This document shows positions 43,110 through 55,928 of a stretch of DNA of 64,000 nucleotides, piece after piece; position 1 is the stretch's first letter, and the number at the start of each line of letters is the position of its first letter. The notes beneath the pieces were generated by a model. That model was not told where the DNA came from. It ran no database searches and saw only the letters and a list, made by a program, of their open reading frames with translations. The position numbers were made by a program, and so were the translations under genes. The DNA comes from Chimonanthus salicifolius (lineage: Eukaryota > Streptophyta > Magnoliopsida > Laurales > Calycanthaceae). Location of the stretch: positions 30,490,631 through 30,554,630 of the forward strand of contig CM023539.1 of the NCBI GenBank assembly GCA_013350335.1, in the 5' to 3' direction.

Positions 43110-45148
43110 AAATATCATGGCTTTCTCTTATAGTCATTGTTCTAGCATAGATCAACTCAGAAGGTAAGTCCTTTCATAAGAGCACGAGGTTCTGATACCA
43201 ATTGAAAGTTCCATATTTCAATATGCTAGAACAACATGGTTGACCCTAGAGGGGGGTGAACAGGTCAATCCCATTTTCCATGGTGTTTACAAATTTTCTT
43301 GATTGTTTTAAGTACAGCAGAATATACATCAAGAGATTTGTTTAGTGTGATAATTTTACTAAGCGACCACACTAAGATTATGACCCTTTACATATTGTTT
43401 GATTATCGATGCTTGTGTACAATGTATAAAATAAGATAATCAATATGCAAAGTGATGTGTGTTAAGAATAGTACTTAAATACTAAATATAAACACATAAA
43501 GATCAAACACCATAAGACCATTTTTAAAGTGGTTCGGTTCGCCAACCTACATCCATTGTTAGGACTCGCTCAACCTTAACCTATCCCCAAATCCACTAAG
43601 TGGGGACTTGCACCCTCACAATTATAGTAGGAATTTCACCTCACTCAATTGGTTAGGAATTTCACCCATCACTGTAGAATAGGAATTCCACCTATCCATT
43701 TGACTCTGAATTCCACTCACCACTGTACCAGAGACACCGCTCCAGATTTTTTATAGTGGTTCCGAAACCAAGCTTCCTTAATCCACTTTCGGAACAAGGT
43801 TTTAAAAGAAAATTAAAACCAAGAACACTTGCCTTTTTAGTTCTTTCTCTTGATGTGTGCTTCATGAAGATCCCGCCCAATGTGTGCCGACGCTCCACCT
43901 CGTAGCCGCCGTATAGCAATTACAATCTAGGGTGACAAGGAAACTGGTTTTTAGCATGTTTTCCTAGTTTGTGGTCCTTCTCTTTTCCTCCCTTGCAAAC
44001 TCAATCAACAGATTGGTTGTTTATGGTTTTTCTCTTTTTCTCACTGACAAACTCAATCAATGGATTGGTTGTTTATGATTTTTCATCCCTCCTCTATCTC
44101 ACAACTCAATTCATCTGATTAGTTGTATTTGATTCCCCAAGTGTAAGCACGAGAGAGAGAGATCCTTCTTTTGACTCTTGTTTAAGCTTACTGATAATGA
44201 TGAGGGTCCAACTGATCTTGCCGAAGGATACCAACTGGTTGCATAAAGATTGGTTTATATAGAGAAGGAAACCAGTTGTAGTAACGATAATCTACCGATA
44301 GGTCGGTCGCACCGAGGGGTCGGTGACTAGAAATGTTACCGTTACAGACCCGACGGTTGTGCATTAAGTGCACTCTCAACTGTAATATTCTTTTATAGAC
44401 GACACATCGTTGTCGCCGATGGGTCGACATTTATGGCACCGAGAGATCGGTTCATATGAGAGGATTGGTCTTGGGGAAAAACATGCTGACAGTAGTTTCT
44501 AGTCTAGAAACATTTTACCTAGAATGACCTATCGCCCTTTACCGAGAGGTCGGTCCTGGTACTCTCGATCAGTCTTGAACTACCGATATGCCTGTTTTCT
44601 CAAAAGCCCACCTAAGTTCTAAGTCTAGAACTCAAACATCTTTATCGACGAGTCATTTGACCACGAGGGGTCGTTCATTTCATTACCAAGGGGTCGGTGC
44701 ATACAAGACTCTCGATCAGAGGCTTACCCAGAATGACAGTTCAATGATCTAGAACCTATGTCAATCTGGTCGACTAATCTTTGACCACGATAGGGTAGAT
44801 CCTGTCTCCATCGAGGGGTCGGTGAGAACGATTGGTCAAGCTGACAGTGAAACCAAATACATATTTCCAAGTTGGGTTAATTCACTGTCAAGCTTCCTCT
44901 TTAGGCTTCTTTATGGTTTACAATTTGTTCAACTAAGCCTAGAAATGGTCCTCTCTAAAGTGTGAGTAGCACCTAAAGTCATCTATGGGCACATACCAGT
45001 TTTGTGATTGCCATAAAGATGAGCTTCAATCCGGTGGAGTATGATTTTTACTCTTAATCACCTTAAGTCTTCAAGCTTCTAGCAAGTGCTTCTTTTCGAG
45101 TCATGGAATTGACAAACATAGGGATTTGACCAAGCCAAGGCACTAACA
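43110..45148 (-). mobile_element. Copia 5' LTR plus start of the internal region, minus strand
   Basis: LTR 43203-45148 (minus strand TGTTAGTGCC to ACTTTCA) is of the same family as the LTRs at 48063 and 53178. The PBS on the minus strand is TTGGTATCAGAACC (43189-43202), then about 90 bp homologous to the leader and gag start after 49830, and then homology stops. The LTR contains several ACCGA....TCGGT inverted repeats, e.g. 44294-44307 and 44310-44325. The right flank is CATCT; no left partner was found. Confidence 0.8.
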
Positions 45149-46228
45149 CATCTCATCCGCGCGTCGCGGCCTCCTGCACGTGTCACCAGATCTGCTCTGT
45201 TTCTCCCAGATCTGACAGCTCACCTTGCTGCTTGAACTCCTCTCATGAGTTCTCTGAAACCCAGTTTTGCTGTCGATCTTCCCTACAAGACCCATTTGCT
45301 GCCGTTGAGTCAGATCTGCAACCCGAGAACGGGCTGCCCTGCAATACCCTTCATGTTATTTGCAGGTCGTGGCCGAACTGTTTCCAACTTTGCTGCTCCC
45401 GCCTATGAACGCTGCTCAGGCCGATCCCGCTACCTTCTGTCTGAGATCATCACCCTTCTTTGAGCCACCTCTGGCTCTCCTTCATGTGCTATCGATCTCA
45501 AATCTGTTCTAATCAAAGATCCCAGATCTGATACCCCCCTTCCTTCTTTTTTTTTTTAACTTGTTCTTGCTTGGTTGGTTGCTAAACCGAGAGACGGACT
45601 TGGATTGAAGGAAGCCCTTCCCAATCTCAGATTTGGCTGTTGGTTGGGTGATGAAGGTTCTGCCCCTCTGTGCTTGAGCTCCTCTTTTCTTTGCCCGCCT
45701 CTAGCTTGTTGCACGTCTGCAGCTGCTGCAGCCACTCTGCTCAAACAATGTGGCTCTCCTACGTACCACTGCTAGTGCGCCTCCACCTGCAGCCAACACT
45801 TGTAGTTTTCTTCCTCTCTGTGATTTTCCCAGCCCTGATTCTGAACCCAGAGCTCTGATACCATTTGTTGAAAAATAGATCCAACACACATACACAAACA
45901 AACCACATATTCACAAGCACACACCAAGCAAGAACATGAAGAATACAGGATATACGTGGTTCGGTAACGTTGCCTACGTCCACAAGGCGTACAAATATTC
46001 CATTAAGAGGAAGAATGCTTAATACAGGCTAAAAGGATTACAACAATCCTACCCACCTTTTCTCTCATTCACTCACCTCTCTGTTTCTCCCCAAGAGAAA
46101 CTGCAGCAACCAAAGAAACCCTACAAAAAGAGACATTATATAGTGTCTTACAACAGATAGGGCCTGGGCCTGAGTCTGGGCCCATCAGACAAGTCAGGCC
46201 CAAAAAACTTAGAGTCATAAATCCAACA
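45149..46228 (-). mobile_element. Second copia family: LTR plus partial internal region
   Basis: LTR 45866-46228 (363 bp). On the minus strand it runs from TGTTGGATTTATG to ATTTTTCAACA, followed by the PBS AATGGTATCAGAGCTCTGGG (45850-45865) and a GC-rich internal part truncated at 45149 by the copia LTR insertion. No gag motif could be recognised in the 0.7 kb retained. The LTR has TATATAATG-type promoter sequence near 46136-46142. GTTTC follows the LTR on the right; the other end is missing. Confidence 0.75.
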
Positions 46229-49200
46229 GTTTCACCCTCTTCCTCGCATTGAAATCATCATAAGGAAAATGTCACATAACGCATGTACACATTGCACAAC
46301 CAATCATCACATACGTCGTTCATCACAGATCATACCATCAACACATTACATGACATCAACTCCCACCACATTCGATCATATATAATTCCAATCAAAGCAT
46401 GTTCAATCCAAAGCACATCAGATTAACCATAAGCTCAACGCACTATATTCAATCAATTCAAATGTTTCTTTAAATTTCTCACTCAAAATCGATTTCAAGC
46501 TCCCTTACGTGCTTAACGCAGCAATATATTGAGTATGCATTCTAAGGATCCATATTCTTATTCATATAAGCCATTCTAGTGATTTAATTACCCCTACCTC
46601 AAAGTCGAGATAAATCCATATTGATTCGTGGTTGAGTCGTAGTCTGAAACCCAAGTCGAGGACTGGGTTCTGAAGTCGGTCGATCTGCGATCAAGCTATT
46701 TGTGAGAAAACAGTGGAGGGATTCAATGATTGGAAGAACAGAGAGTTAAAAGAGTGTCAATAAGACCCGAGACTCAAAAAATTCTTCTCAGAAAATATGT
46801 TTCTGTAAGCTCCTTTTTCAGTAAATTAATAAAAGGGACTATGATGAAGGTTACAGTAAAATGGATTATTGAGAGGGAAAATGGAAGAGAAAGACCTAGT
46901 AATGTGGCTGCTACTTTGTCCCAAAATTGCTATTCAGAATTTCCACTAACATAGACATAAGTAATTATAAAGATGATCAATTGACAGAGAAAACAATTTA
47001 AACTCTTGAAAACATATCACCGATCCACAAGGATCAATTTACCGCAAATTTCCACCTTAGACACAGACATCTATAGAATTCATAAAGGTAGTCCAAAAGA
47101 AGGTGGTCCAGGGACTTCATCACCTAGATGAATAAAGCAATTCATCTTTCATAAAAGTGAAGGGTTTATCAAGCTTTTAGTGTCTTTACAGTAATTATGA
47201 TTGTCAAGCAATAGGGAAAAGAAGGGGATGAGGGTTCTAGAGGCATAACGTCTGAAGAATTTCAGTGGAGAGAAATGCCAGATGTGCCTCTAGTAAAGAC
47301 CTTCTAACATTGCTACAGAGAGACGAGATCTGCAGGGTGTCTTCTTCAGTTTAGTTGGAGTGACTTTGCATGGAACAACAAAATGTTGAGTTGAGAGGGC
47401 TTGCTCGACCAAGTGCAAGAGAAAAATAAGGAATAAAGAGAGATTGAGAAAGCGGAAGAGAGGTCCGGTCTGACCAGCCAGGAATCGATGGGATTGTATG
47501 GCTATTTATAGGCAAAAATGGGGAAAGAGAGATCGACATCAGTTTAGAGAAAGGGATAGGAAGGGACGACAGTAAGGAGAGAGGAGTGAAGAAGAGATGT
47601 TAAGGAGGGAGGTGTTTTTGCATGAGAGTTAGAGAGAGAGTGGAACGGTCATGTAATGTTGGGGAATCGTGGGTGGCCATGGAAGGGAAAGGGTCGATTG
47701 GGGATGCCGTTGCTGGAAGAGGAGGAGACGTGCAAGACAGAGGGCATTCTGGTGGGTACTACCATTTGAAAGAATTGGGAAAGGATTGAGTGAGGGCGTT
47801 GGGGATTAGAGAGGGCTAGTGGGTAAATGGGCTAGGCCCTTCGTTGGATTCGGGTCTTCTTCAAGAAAGGAGAATGCCAAAGGGAATTTGGGAGGATTCT
47901 AGGGTCGGGTGATCGAATTTATTATCCTCTATATTTATTTAACTTATTTTAATTGTTTAACTAAAAATTGAGATTCATTGGTCAAATTGATTAAATAGAT
48001 TCCTATTGTTTATTTTATTCTTATTAAATATTTACTAAGTCTATTTTTTTTAAAAAACTTAATGTTAATGCCCCGGCTTTGCCGAGTTCCTAAGTTTGTC
48101 AATTCCATAACTTGGGAACAAAGCACTTGCTAGAAGCTTGAAGACTCAAGGTGATCAAGATTGAAGATCATGCCCCCCGGATTGAATCTCATTGTTATGG
48201 CAATCACAAAACAAGTATTTGGTCATAGATGAAATTAGGTGGTACTCACACCTTAAGAGGATCATTCCTAGGCTTAGTTGAACAATTGGTAAAATCATAA
48301 AAAGCCTAGGGAGAAAGTTTCACAGTGAATTGGAAGCGAACTTGGAAATATGAATTAAGTTCACTGTCATATCGACCAATCGTTCTTACCGATCCTTTGG
48401 TGGAGATAGGATTGACCCATCGTGGCCAAAGACTGGTCCTCTAGATTGACAAAGGTTCTTGAATATTGAACTGTCATTCTGGGTATGCCTCTAATCGAGA
48501 GTCTCGTATGCAATGACCCCTCGGTGATGAACTTAATGACCCCTCACGGTCAACGACTCGTCGATGATAACTTATGAGTTCTGGAACTTAGAACTCAAGT
48601 GGACTCTCGAGAAAAAAGACACTTCGGTAATTCAAGACGGATCAAGAGTACTAAGACCGACCCTTCGGTAAATGGTGTCTGGTCGTTCTGGGCAGGACAA
48701 GTTTCGGGACATGAAACTCTGTATGCATGGTGTTGCCCCAGATCGAGACCCTCGTATGGACCGACCTCTTGGTGCCATGACTATCAACCCATCAGTGACA
48801 CCGACCTGTCGACTGGGAATTAATTATGTCATTGGGAGTACATTTAATGTGCAACGGTCGGGTTGTTGAACGATAATAAATATGAATACCGACCCATCGG
48901 TGCCTCCGACCTGTTGGTACTGGACCATTTGAAAAACTGTGTTGATTCCTCTATAAATATGAGAGTTGCGTGATCATTTAATCATCTTTCTTGAACTGAA
49001 AAAATTCACATACTCTAAGGAACAATCAACTCTCTTGTGCCTACACCTGAGAATCAAATACAACCAATCTATTGATTGAGTTAGTAAAAGAAAGAAAGAG
49101 ATGAGAAAAGAAAAGATACAAACTAAGAAAGATGTTGGTAGAACCAGTTTCCTTGTCACAAGGAAATTATGATTGCTCAACGACTGCTATAAGGTTGAGC

Positions 49201-49748
49201 GTTGGGATTAACTCGGACACTCATTGGGTGGATCTTTGATAAGCACACATCTTTGAGAAAGAGCTACATGGTAAGTGCTTCTTGATTTTAATTTTGTTTT
49301 AAAGCCTTTATCCTATGAAAATGGATTAATGAGGTTTGGCTCCGGAACCACTATAAAAAATCTAGAGTGTAGTCTCTGGCATATGTGGTGGGTGAAATTC
49401 CCAGCCAATTCAAATAGGTGGAATTCTTATTTTACATGTGGTGGGTGAAATTCTCAACCGATTGAGTTAGGTGGAATTCCTACTCTAATTATGAGGGTGT
49501 AAGTCCCCACTTAATGAATTTGGGGATAGCTTAAGGTTGAGATAGTCCTAATAGTTGATGTCGGTTGGCTAACCGAACCACTCTATATCTTGTGTCCTTG
49601 TGCTTGTGGTGTTAGAGCTAATTCTTTGTGTTGATTGCTTAATCACATTTGCTAACACACGCGTTTGATTGTTATATCCGTTGTGCTAATAATCAATCAA
49701 GTAATTTTTAAAATGACCAATGATTTTCAGATTGACCTATTCAAACAA

Positions 49749-49775
49749 CCCCCCCCCCCCCCCCCCCCCCCCCCC
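49749..49775 (+). repeat. Homopolymer C tract (27 C) in copia LTR1
   Basis: Lies before CTCTAGGGTCAA. LTR2 has only CCCCCC plus CTC repeats in the same place (54866-54890), so the tract expanded in one LTR after insertion. Confidence 0.9.
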
Positions 49776-49901
49776 TCTCCCCCCTCCTCTAGGGTCAATC
49801 GTGTTCTAGCACCCTAAGGGAAAACTCTCAATTGGTATCAGAGCCTCGTGCTCTTCATAAAAGATCTAACCATCTGAGTTGATCTGTGCTAGAACAATGG
49901 C

Positions 49902-50260
49902 TATGGGAGAAAGTCATGTTATTTCCATTCCTCCATTCGTTTAAATGGAATGTGCTATGACACATGGAAATTAAAGATGTAAATTGTCTTTATTTCCATT
50001 GATGGATATGGTTGGAATTAGGTGAATAGAAGATGGTCTGAACCTGTGGAAAAGATATTTGAGAAATCCTGAAATTCCATGACCACTCTGCCCAAAGACC
50101 GAATAACTTGGACTTGTGATGATATGACTATGTTTTTAGGAAATGGTGAAGCATTAAGTAGCCATCAACAATGTTGTTTCTTGGAATGAAATTGGAAGAA
50201 TTATGAGATGTGAAACAGCAAAAGAGGCATGGGAAAACACTTGTAGGGATTGTCTCTTCT
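49902..50260 (+). pseudogene. Copia gag remnant
   Basis: Starting at ATG 49899 in the leader, broken frames read MGESHVISIPPF, then LNGMCYDTWKLKM (the conserved copia gag N-terminal block, about 49945-49981), TLPKDRITW, and RCETAKEAWE (50213-50236). Frameshifts near 49941 and stops separate them. Gag forms the particle that packages element RNA. Confidence 0.75.
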
Positions 50261-50409
50261 AGTTCAATGGATGGCTTCATCTCTCTTGACAAATAGGAGA
50301 ATCGAGAGTGAGGTAAAAAACTGCCTCAGTACCTCCATTGAAAGTGTCCAAGTTTTATCCTCTAGAGAAGAAGAGGGTGTTGGAAAGGATCTTGATAAGG
50401 ATGGTGACC

Positions 50410-53165
50410 TCCAAGTATCCTTTGGAACATTGTACAAGATACTTGTTTGTACAAGTAGGTTTGCACCCTAGTATTCGATTATACTTGCTTCATCTCATTT
50501 CATATGCCATGTGACTTGTGCATCATTTGGAAATGAATGAATTTTGTGCATTTGTCTTCTATAGGGTGTGTATGTGCTTACAAATGATCTTGTGCACATA
50601 CACAGTATCGTTTTATTCCAAGTTGCCTAACCTGTATTTTATGTGGAACGAAACTTGCTCCATGCTCGTGAATGGTATTGTGGATCAAACTTTGATCAAA
50701 TGTGCCTTAGGTAACGCATTCATGTACCAGTTCTTTCAAAGGGTGTAACTCATTGGAGTGTTCTTGAAAGAATGGTAGGGTTGTTTATGATGTTTTAAGT
50801 ATTAACATGATAAAAAGCATGGAAGTTGTGTAGGTGGTTTCATACCTCATTTCCATTATGGGAAATGAATGTATGTCTTGTGTGCTTGAACTCTCATTTC
50901 TATGTAATCTTTATTGGAATACTTTTGAGAAATGATTGCATGTTGTATGCTCTTGGTTTTCATTCCTATTCACTTTATTTGGAATACATTTTGAGGAATG
51001 ATTTTTTTTCACAAGAAACCATGTCTTAGCTAAAACCTGAGAATGCCGCATCTCATGGTATCACACACTTGGGCAATGTATTTGAATTGGTAAATTAAAT
51101 GTGCCTAAGGTTCTTGGGTTAGATTGGATCCATATTTTCAAAATGGACTTATAACGATATAGTGATCCATGATCCATGTTTTTGTGCCTACTTTTAGAGG
51201 GTTGTATTGAAACTTCAAATGGCACAAAACCTATGTGAATGTATATATCTACACTGGCATTCAAAGGTGTATAAGCAAAGCATGATGCATTGTGAACTTG
51301 CATACATCACAATCACACACACCCTATCATCCCTTGATCATCAAATCTTATAGGGATGATTTGTTGACTTTCCAATGTTCTAGTGATGCTCTTTATTAAC
51401 AAATCTATTAGACATTGGAATTGTGATTTGAGAAAAGAAAATTAATCATCTCCAAATCTGTCTCGGTTTGCATTCATGGTTTAATCCTTCTTTTGTGCCT
51501 TGAGATTTGTCACATAAAGGATTGAATGCAACCTTGGGACTTCACCATAGAGGATTGGCTTTCAATGAGCAAGAAATGACAAAATCTGGATTGATTGGCA
51601 TTATGAAAGCCATTTTGATTGGGAAGTCCAAATCCGAGGACTTGGTGCAGTGTGCTCTCAATTTTTGAGCAAAGGAGAGCAGGTCTTGGAAATTGATTGG
51701 AAGAAATGCCTCCATCTTTCAAGGTTAAGGAATTTCCAAGGGTTTGAGTTTTGTGATAAAACTCAAACTATTTTTCAGATCATCTTCTTTGAATCTGAAA
51801 AATCTGGGCTAAGGTAATTGTTCATTCTTATACTCTTTGCTGTAGTATGATATGTTGAATGAATTAGTTACCTTGGTAGGTTGATGCATTGTACTTGAAT
51901 TAGTATAAATCTATTTATCATACCTATGTTTTGAAGAATAGCCAGAATTTCTTGTAAACCATACAGTTTTGGTTTTGGATTCACTGGGCTGGCTGGATTC
52001 TTCATGATTTCGTGAACTCTGTGCATACTTGCATTCGTACGTTATGATGTTCATGATGTTCTTCACTCATATGTTCTAACATGGTATATTTACTATATGA
52101 GTGATTCCCTCCTCTAGCATGCATAACTTATGTTTTCAAAAGTATGAATATCTTTGAAAATGCATGTGGCTCATGCTTTTCATTCTTACTTCTCTTAAGT
52201 CCAACAATTGGGACTTGTTGAAGCACACTGATTTTGGTGTTTAACACTCTTTGTCAATTTATGACAAAAAGGGGGAGAGAGTTAGAAGCTATAAAACTTA
52301 GCTTATTCATAGGGGAGATGAGTCGAAGAGGCTAGACAATATAGCTTTGAGAATGGGGGAGGAGAGTCCAAAAAGGGAAGCTAGGTAAGTTAGCTTGATC
52401 CCGTTGGGAGAACATCTTTAAGACAACACAGATCTTAAAGGGAAAAAAGAAGAAAAACAATAATGCAATGGCAATTTGCATTGTACTGTGGGGGAGATCA
52501 TTGCTTGAATGCATGTGAAGCATGCATTGATCAATGGAAAGATTAAATGAATTGGAACTGAAGTGAACTCATGGAAGCACTAAATGTAAGTATCATGGGG
52601 GAGTACTTGAAACCCAATTCCTTCAAAATGAAAGGAAAATCGATGTCTGCCTACTAAACCTTTGTCAATTGTATGACAAAATAGGGGACAAATTAGTAGA
52701 AGTTGTTAGACATCAAAACCAATTAAGAGGAGTAATTGGTAAAATAGGGAGAAGCAATGGACATGGGAGAATGTCTATGCTTGGAGTTGAGACTTCAAAC
52801 TCAAAGAAGATTGGGGGAGAAAATCTTCTCAACACTGATAGCTTGGATATGCTATGGGTAGTGTTGGTTTCTAGGAAATCATGTTGTTTAGGGGAGCATG
52901 AATACAAATCTAGTTTAATCCATGGATACATATTTATGTTTTGGATTAACCCCTCTAATGATTTTCTAATGCTGCTTGCTTATGTGCTTGAACAAGAACA
53001 CATTAAATGAAGCAAACTGAACAAGAATATTGGAAGATCATAGTCTTGTTTTTCCATTTGAATATGTATATGTAATCTGTGTAATATTTTTTTTGTATTC
53101 AAATGTGATGTAATAAGGGTGGGCTTGTAATTGGGTTAACTTCTGGGTTTTGCCATGAAATTGAC
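50410..53165 (+). other. Copia internal region, non-coding
   Basis: No pol motif in any frame. It has several short repeats (GGAATACATTTTGAGGAATG-like at 50917 and 50980; CTTGTTGAAGCAC; GACAAAA.AGGGGGAG at 52263 and 52675) and many GGGGGAG purine tracts (52330-52830). Confidence 0.55.
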
Positions 53166-55189
53166 AAAATGGGAGATTGTTAATGCCTCGACTTTGACGT
53201 GTCCCTAAGTTTGTCAATTCCATGACTTGGGAAAAAAACACTTGTTAGAAGCTTGAAGACTCAAGGTGATCAAGATTGAAGATCTTGCCCCACTGGTTTG
53301 AAACTCATCGTTATGGCAATCACAAAACAAGTATTTGGCCATTGATGACTTTAGGTGGTACCCACACCTTAGGAGGATCATTCCTAGGCTTAGTTAACAA
53401 ATGGTAAAATCATAAAAAACCTAGAGAGGAAACTTGACAGTGAATTGGAAACGAACTTGGAAATATGAATTAAGTTCACTGTCAACTCGACCAATCGTTC
53501 TCACCGACCCCTCGATGGAGACAGGATTGACCCATCGTGGCCAAAGACTGGTCTGCCAAATTGACAAAGGTTCGGGAACATTGAACTGTCATTCTGGGTA
53601 TGCCTATGATCGAGAGTCTCGTATGCACCGACCCCTCGGTGATGAACTTAACTACCCCTCACTGTTAACGACTCGTCGATGATAACTTATGAGTTCTGGA
53701 ACTTAGAACTCAAGTGGATTCTCTAGGAAACAGACATCTCGGTAATTCAAGACCGATCGAGAGTACTAGGACCGACCCCTCGGTAAAAGGCAACAGGTCG
53801 TTCTGGGCAGGACAAGTTTCGGGACATGAAACTTAGTCCGCATGGTGTTGTCCCAGATCGAGACTCTCGTATGGACCGACCTCTTTGTGCCATGACTGTT
53901 GACCCATCAGTGACACCGACCTATCGACCGGGAATTAATTATGTTGTTGGGAGTGTATTTAATGTGCAACGGTCGGGTTGTTGAACGATAATAAATATGA
54001 ACACCGACCCATCGGTGCCCTTGACCTGTCGGCACTGGACCATTTAAAAAACTGTGTTGACTTTTCTATAAATATGAGAGTTGTGTGATCATTTAATTAT
54101 CTTTCTTGAACTGAAAAAATTCACATACTCTAAGGAATGATCAACGCTCTAGTGCCTACACTTGAGAATCAAATACAACCAATCTATTGATTGAGTTAGA
54201 TAAAGAGAGAAAGAGATGAGAAAAAAAAAAGATACAAACTAAGAAAGATGTTGGTAGAACCAGTTTCCTCGTCACACGGAAATTGTGATTGCTCAACGAC
54301 GGCTACAAAGCAGAGCGTCGGGATTAACTCAGGCACACATTGGGTGAATATTTGAGAAGCACATCTTCGAGAAAGAACTATAAGGCAAGTGTTTGTTGGC
54401 TTTAATTTTGTTTTAAAACATTTGTCCTGTGAAAGTGGATTAAAAAGGCTTGGCTCCAGAACCACTATAAAAAATCTAGAGCGTAGTCTCTGGCACACGT
54501 AGTGGGTGGAATTCCCAGCCAATTCAAATAGGTGGAATTCCTATTTTGCATGTGGTGGGTGAAATTCTCAGCAGATTGAGTTAGGTAAAATTCCTACTCT
54601 AATTGTGAGGGTGTAAGTCTCCACTTAATGAATTTGGAGATAGCTCAAGGTTGAGCTAGTCCTAACAGTGGATGTAGGTTGGATAACAAAACCACTATTA
54701 ATCTTGTGCTATTGTGCTTGTGGTGTTAGAGCTAACTCTTTGTTTTGATTGCTTAATCATATTTGCTAACACATACACACTTGATTGTTATATTTGTTGC
54801 GCTTAATTAATCAATCAAGTAATTTTTAAAAGGACCAACGATTTTTAAATTGACCTATTCACAGCCCCCCACCCTCCTCCTCCTCCTCTAGGGCCAACGT
54901 GTTCTAGCACCCAAGGGAGAACTTTCAATTAAAATTCTATTTTGACTTATATGAGATTGTAAATTAAATGATGTATAAAAAATCTGGATCATTACAGTGG
55001 TTGTGTACTGTGAATAATAACAAAGTAATAAGTCTCGTGAAGTCACACAATAAATAAATAAGTCATTGTTGTAAAAAAAACAAATAACGAGAATCCCGGT
55101 GAAATATTGTTGTCTCGCTGATAAAAATTAAGTCTACACACATTGCCTCCTGGATGTAGACCAATAACCAGTTTGCTATCCAGAATTCT

Positions 55190-55928
55190 TGTGAGACCCT
55201 GACCCGGCCCAGATGGTCAAGTCCATGAGGGCCAGCCCAAATGAGTGAAAGTGGGAGAGGAGAGTGTGTTTGTTCACTTAAGAGTGGGAAACAGAGTCCC
55301 ACATCGGAAGTTTCCAACTTCTGCATGGGGTTTATAAGTAGATATTCCCCCTTCAACCAGTGGACGCATTTTGGGTCTGGTACTTGGACTTGGCCCAAAG
55401 GCAAACCGATGCGGGCTACCGTGTGTGCGTGCTCATGTGTGGGCCTAAAATGGACAATTTCCACTGAGTTGGACACCAAGCCCTATTTATGGGCTGGGTC
55501 GTTACAAATGATATCAGAGCCGAGTTCAGTACTCGGACTGTGTGGGCTTATTGCCTTCCATTAGATTCTTTAGGTCGAGCCGAGGACGACTCTGGGCTTA
55601 TGGGAGTGGATTGTGAGACCCTAACCCGGCCCAGATGGATGAGTCCATGAGGGTCGGCCCAAAGGAGTAAAAGTGGGAAGGGGGAGTGTATTTGTGCGCT
55701 TGAAAGTGGGAAATAGAGTCCCACATTGGAAGTTTCTAACTTCCGCATGGGGTTTATAAGTAGATATTCCCCCTTCAACCAGTGGATGTGTTTTGGGCCC
55801 AGTAGTTGGACCTGGCCCAAAGGCAAACCCGTGCAGGCTTGCGCATGTGCATGAGCACGTGTGGGCCCAAAGCAGACAATTTCCACTAAGTTGGATCCCA
55901 CCACCTGTTTATGGGCCGAGCCGTTACA
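55190..55928 (+). mobile_element. Complete TRIM with equal-length LTRs
   Basis: 739 bp with the perfect TSD ATTCT (55185-55189, 55929-55933). LTR1 55190-55506 and LTR2 55612-55928 are both 317 bp, TGTGAGACCCT to CGTTACA. The 105-bp internal part has the PBS TGATATCAGAGCCGAG at 55509 (one mismatch in the core) and the PPT GCTTATGGGAGTGGAT ending at 55611. GTCCCACATCGGAAG and GTTTATAAGTAGATATTCCC (TATA-like) are in each LTR. Same subfamily as 1948-2496. Confidence 0.95.

Larger units (their letters stand above)
48063..54927 (+). mobile_element. Ty1/copia retrotransposon without pol
   Basis: LTR1 48063-49830 and LTR2 53178-54927, both starting TGTTAATGCC and ending CTTTCA/CTCTCA. The TSD-like flanks CTTAA (48058-48062) and ATTAA (54928-54932) match 4 of 5. 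The PBS TTGGTATCAGAGCC at 49832 is exact; the PPT AAAATGGGAGAT ends at 53177. The 3.35-kb internal part has a gag remnant, then about 2.8 kb with no RT, integrase or RNase H signal. It looks like a deleted or non-autonomous derivative of the family seen at 43203. Confidence 0.92.
46229..54996 (-). mobile_element. Old gypsy LTR, minus strand, split by a copia element
   Basis: On the minus strand it starts at 54996 as TGTAATGATCCAGATTTTTT, like the gypsy LTR starts at 56071 and 30388. It is interrupted by the copia element and continues from 48062 to 46229. Minus TATAAATAG is at 47503-47511, followed by a CT-rich leader and the donor-like TTTGAG/GTAGGGG near 46590-46605. The distal (U5) end is lost at the copia LTR ending at 46228. 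An unrecognised AT-rich remainder fills 46229-46560. Confidence 0.5.
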
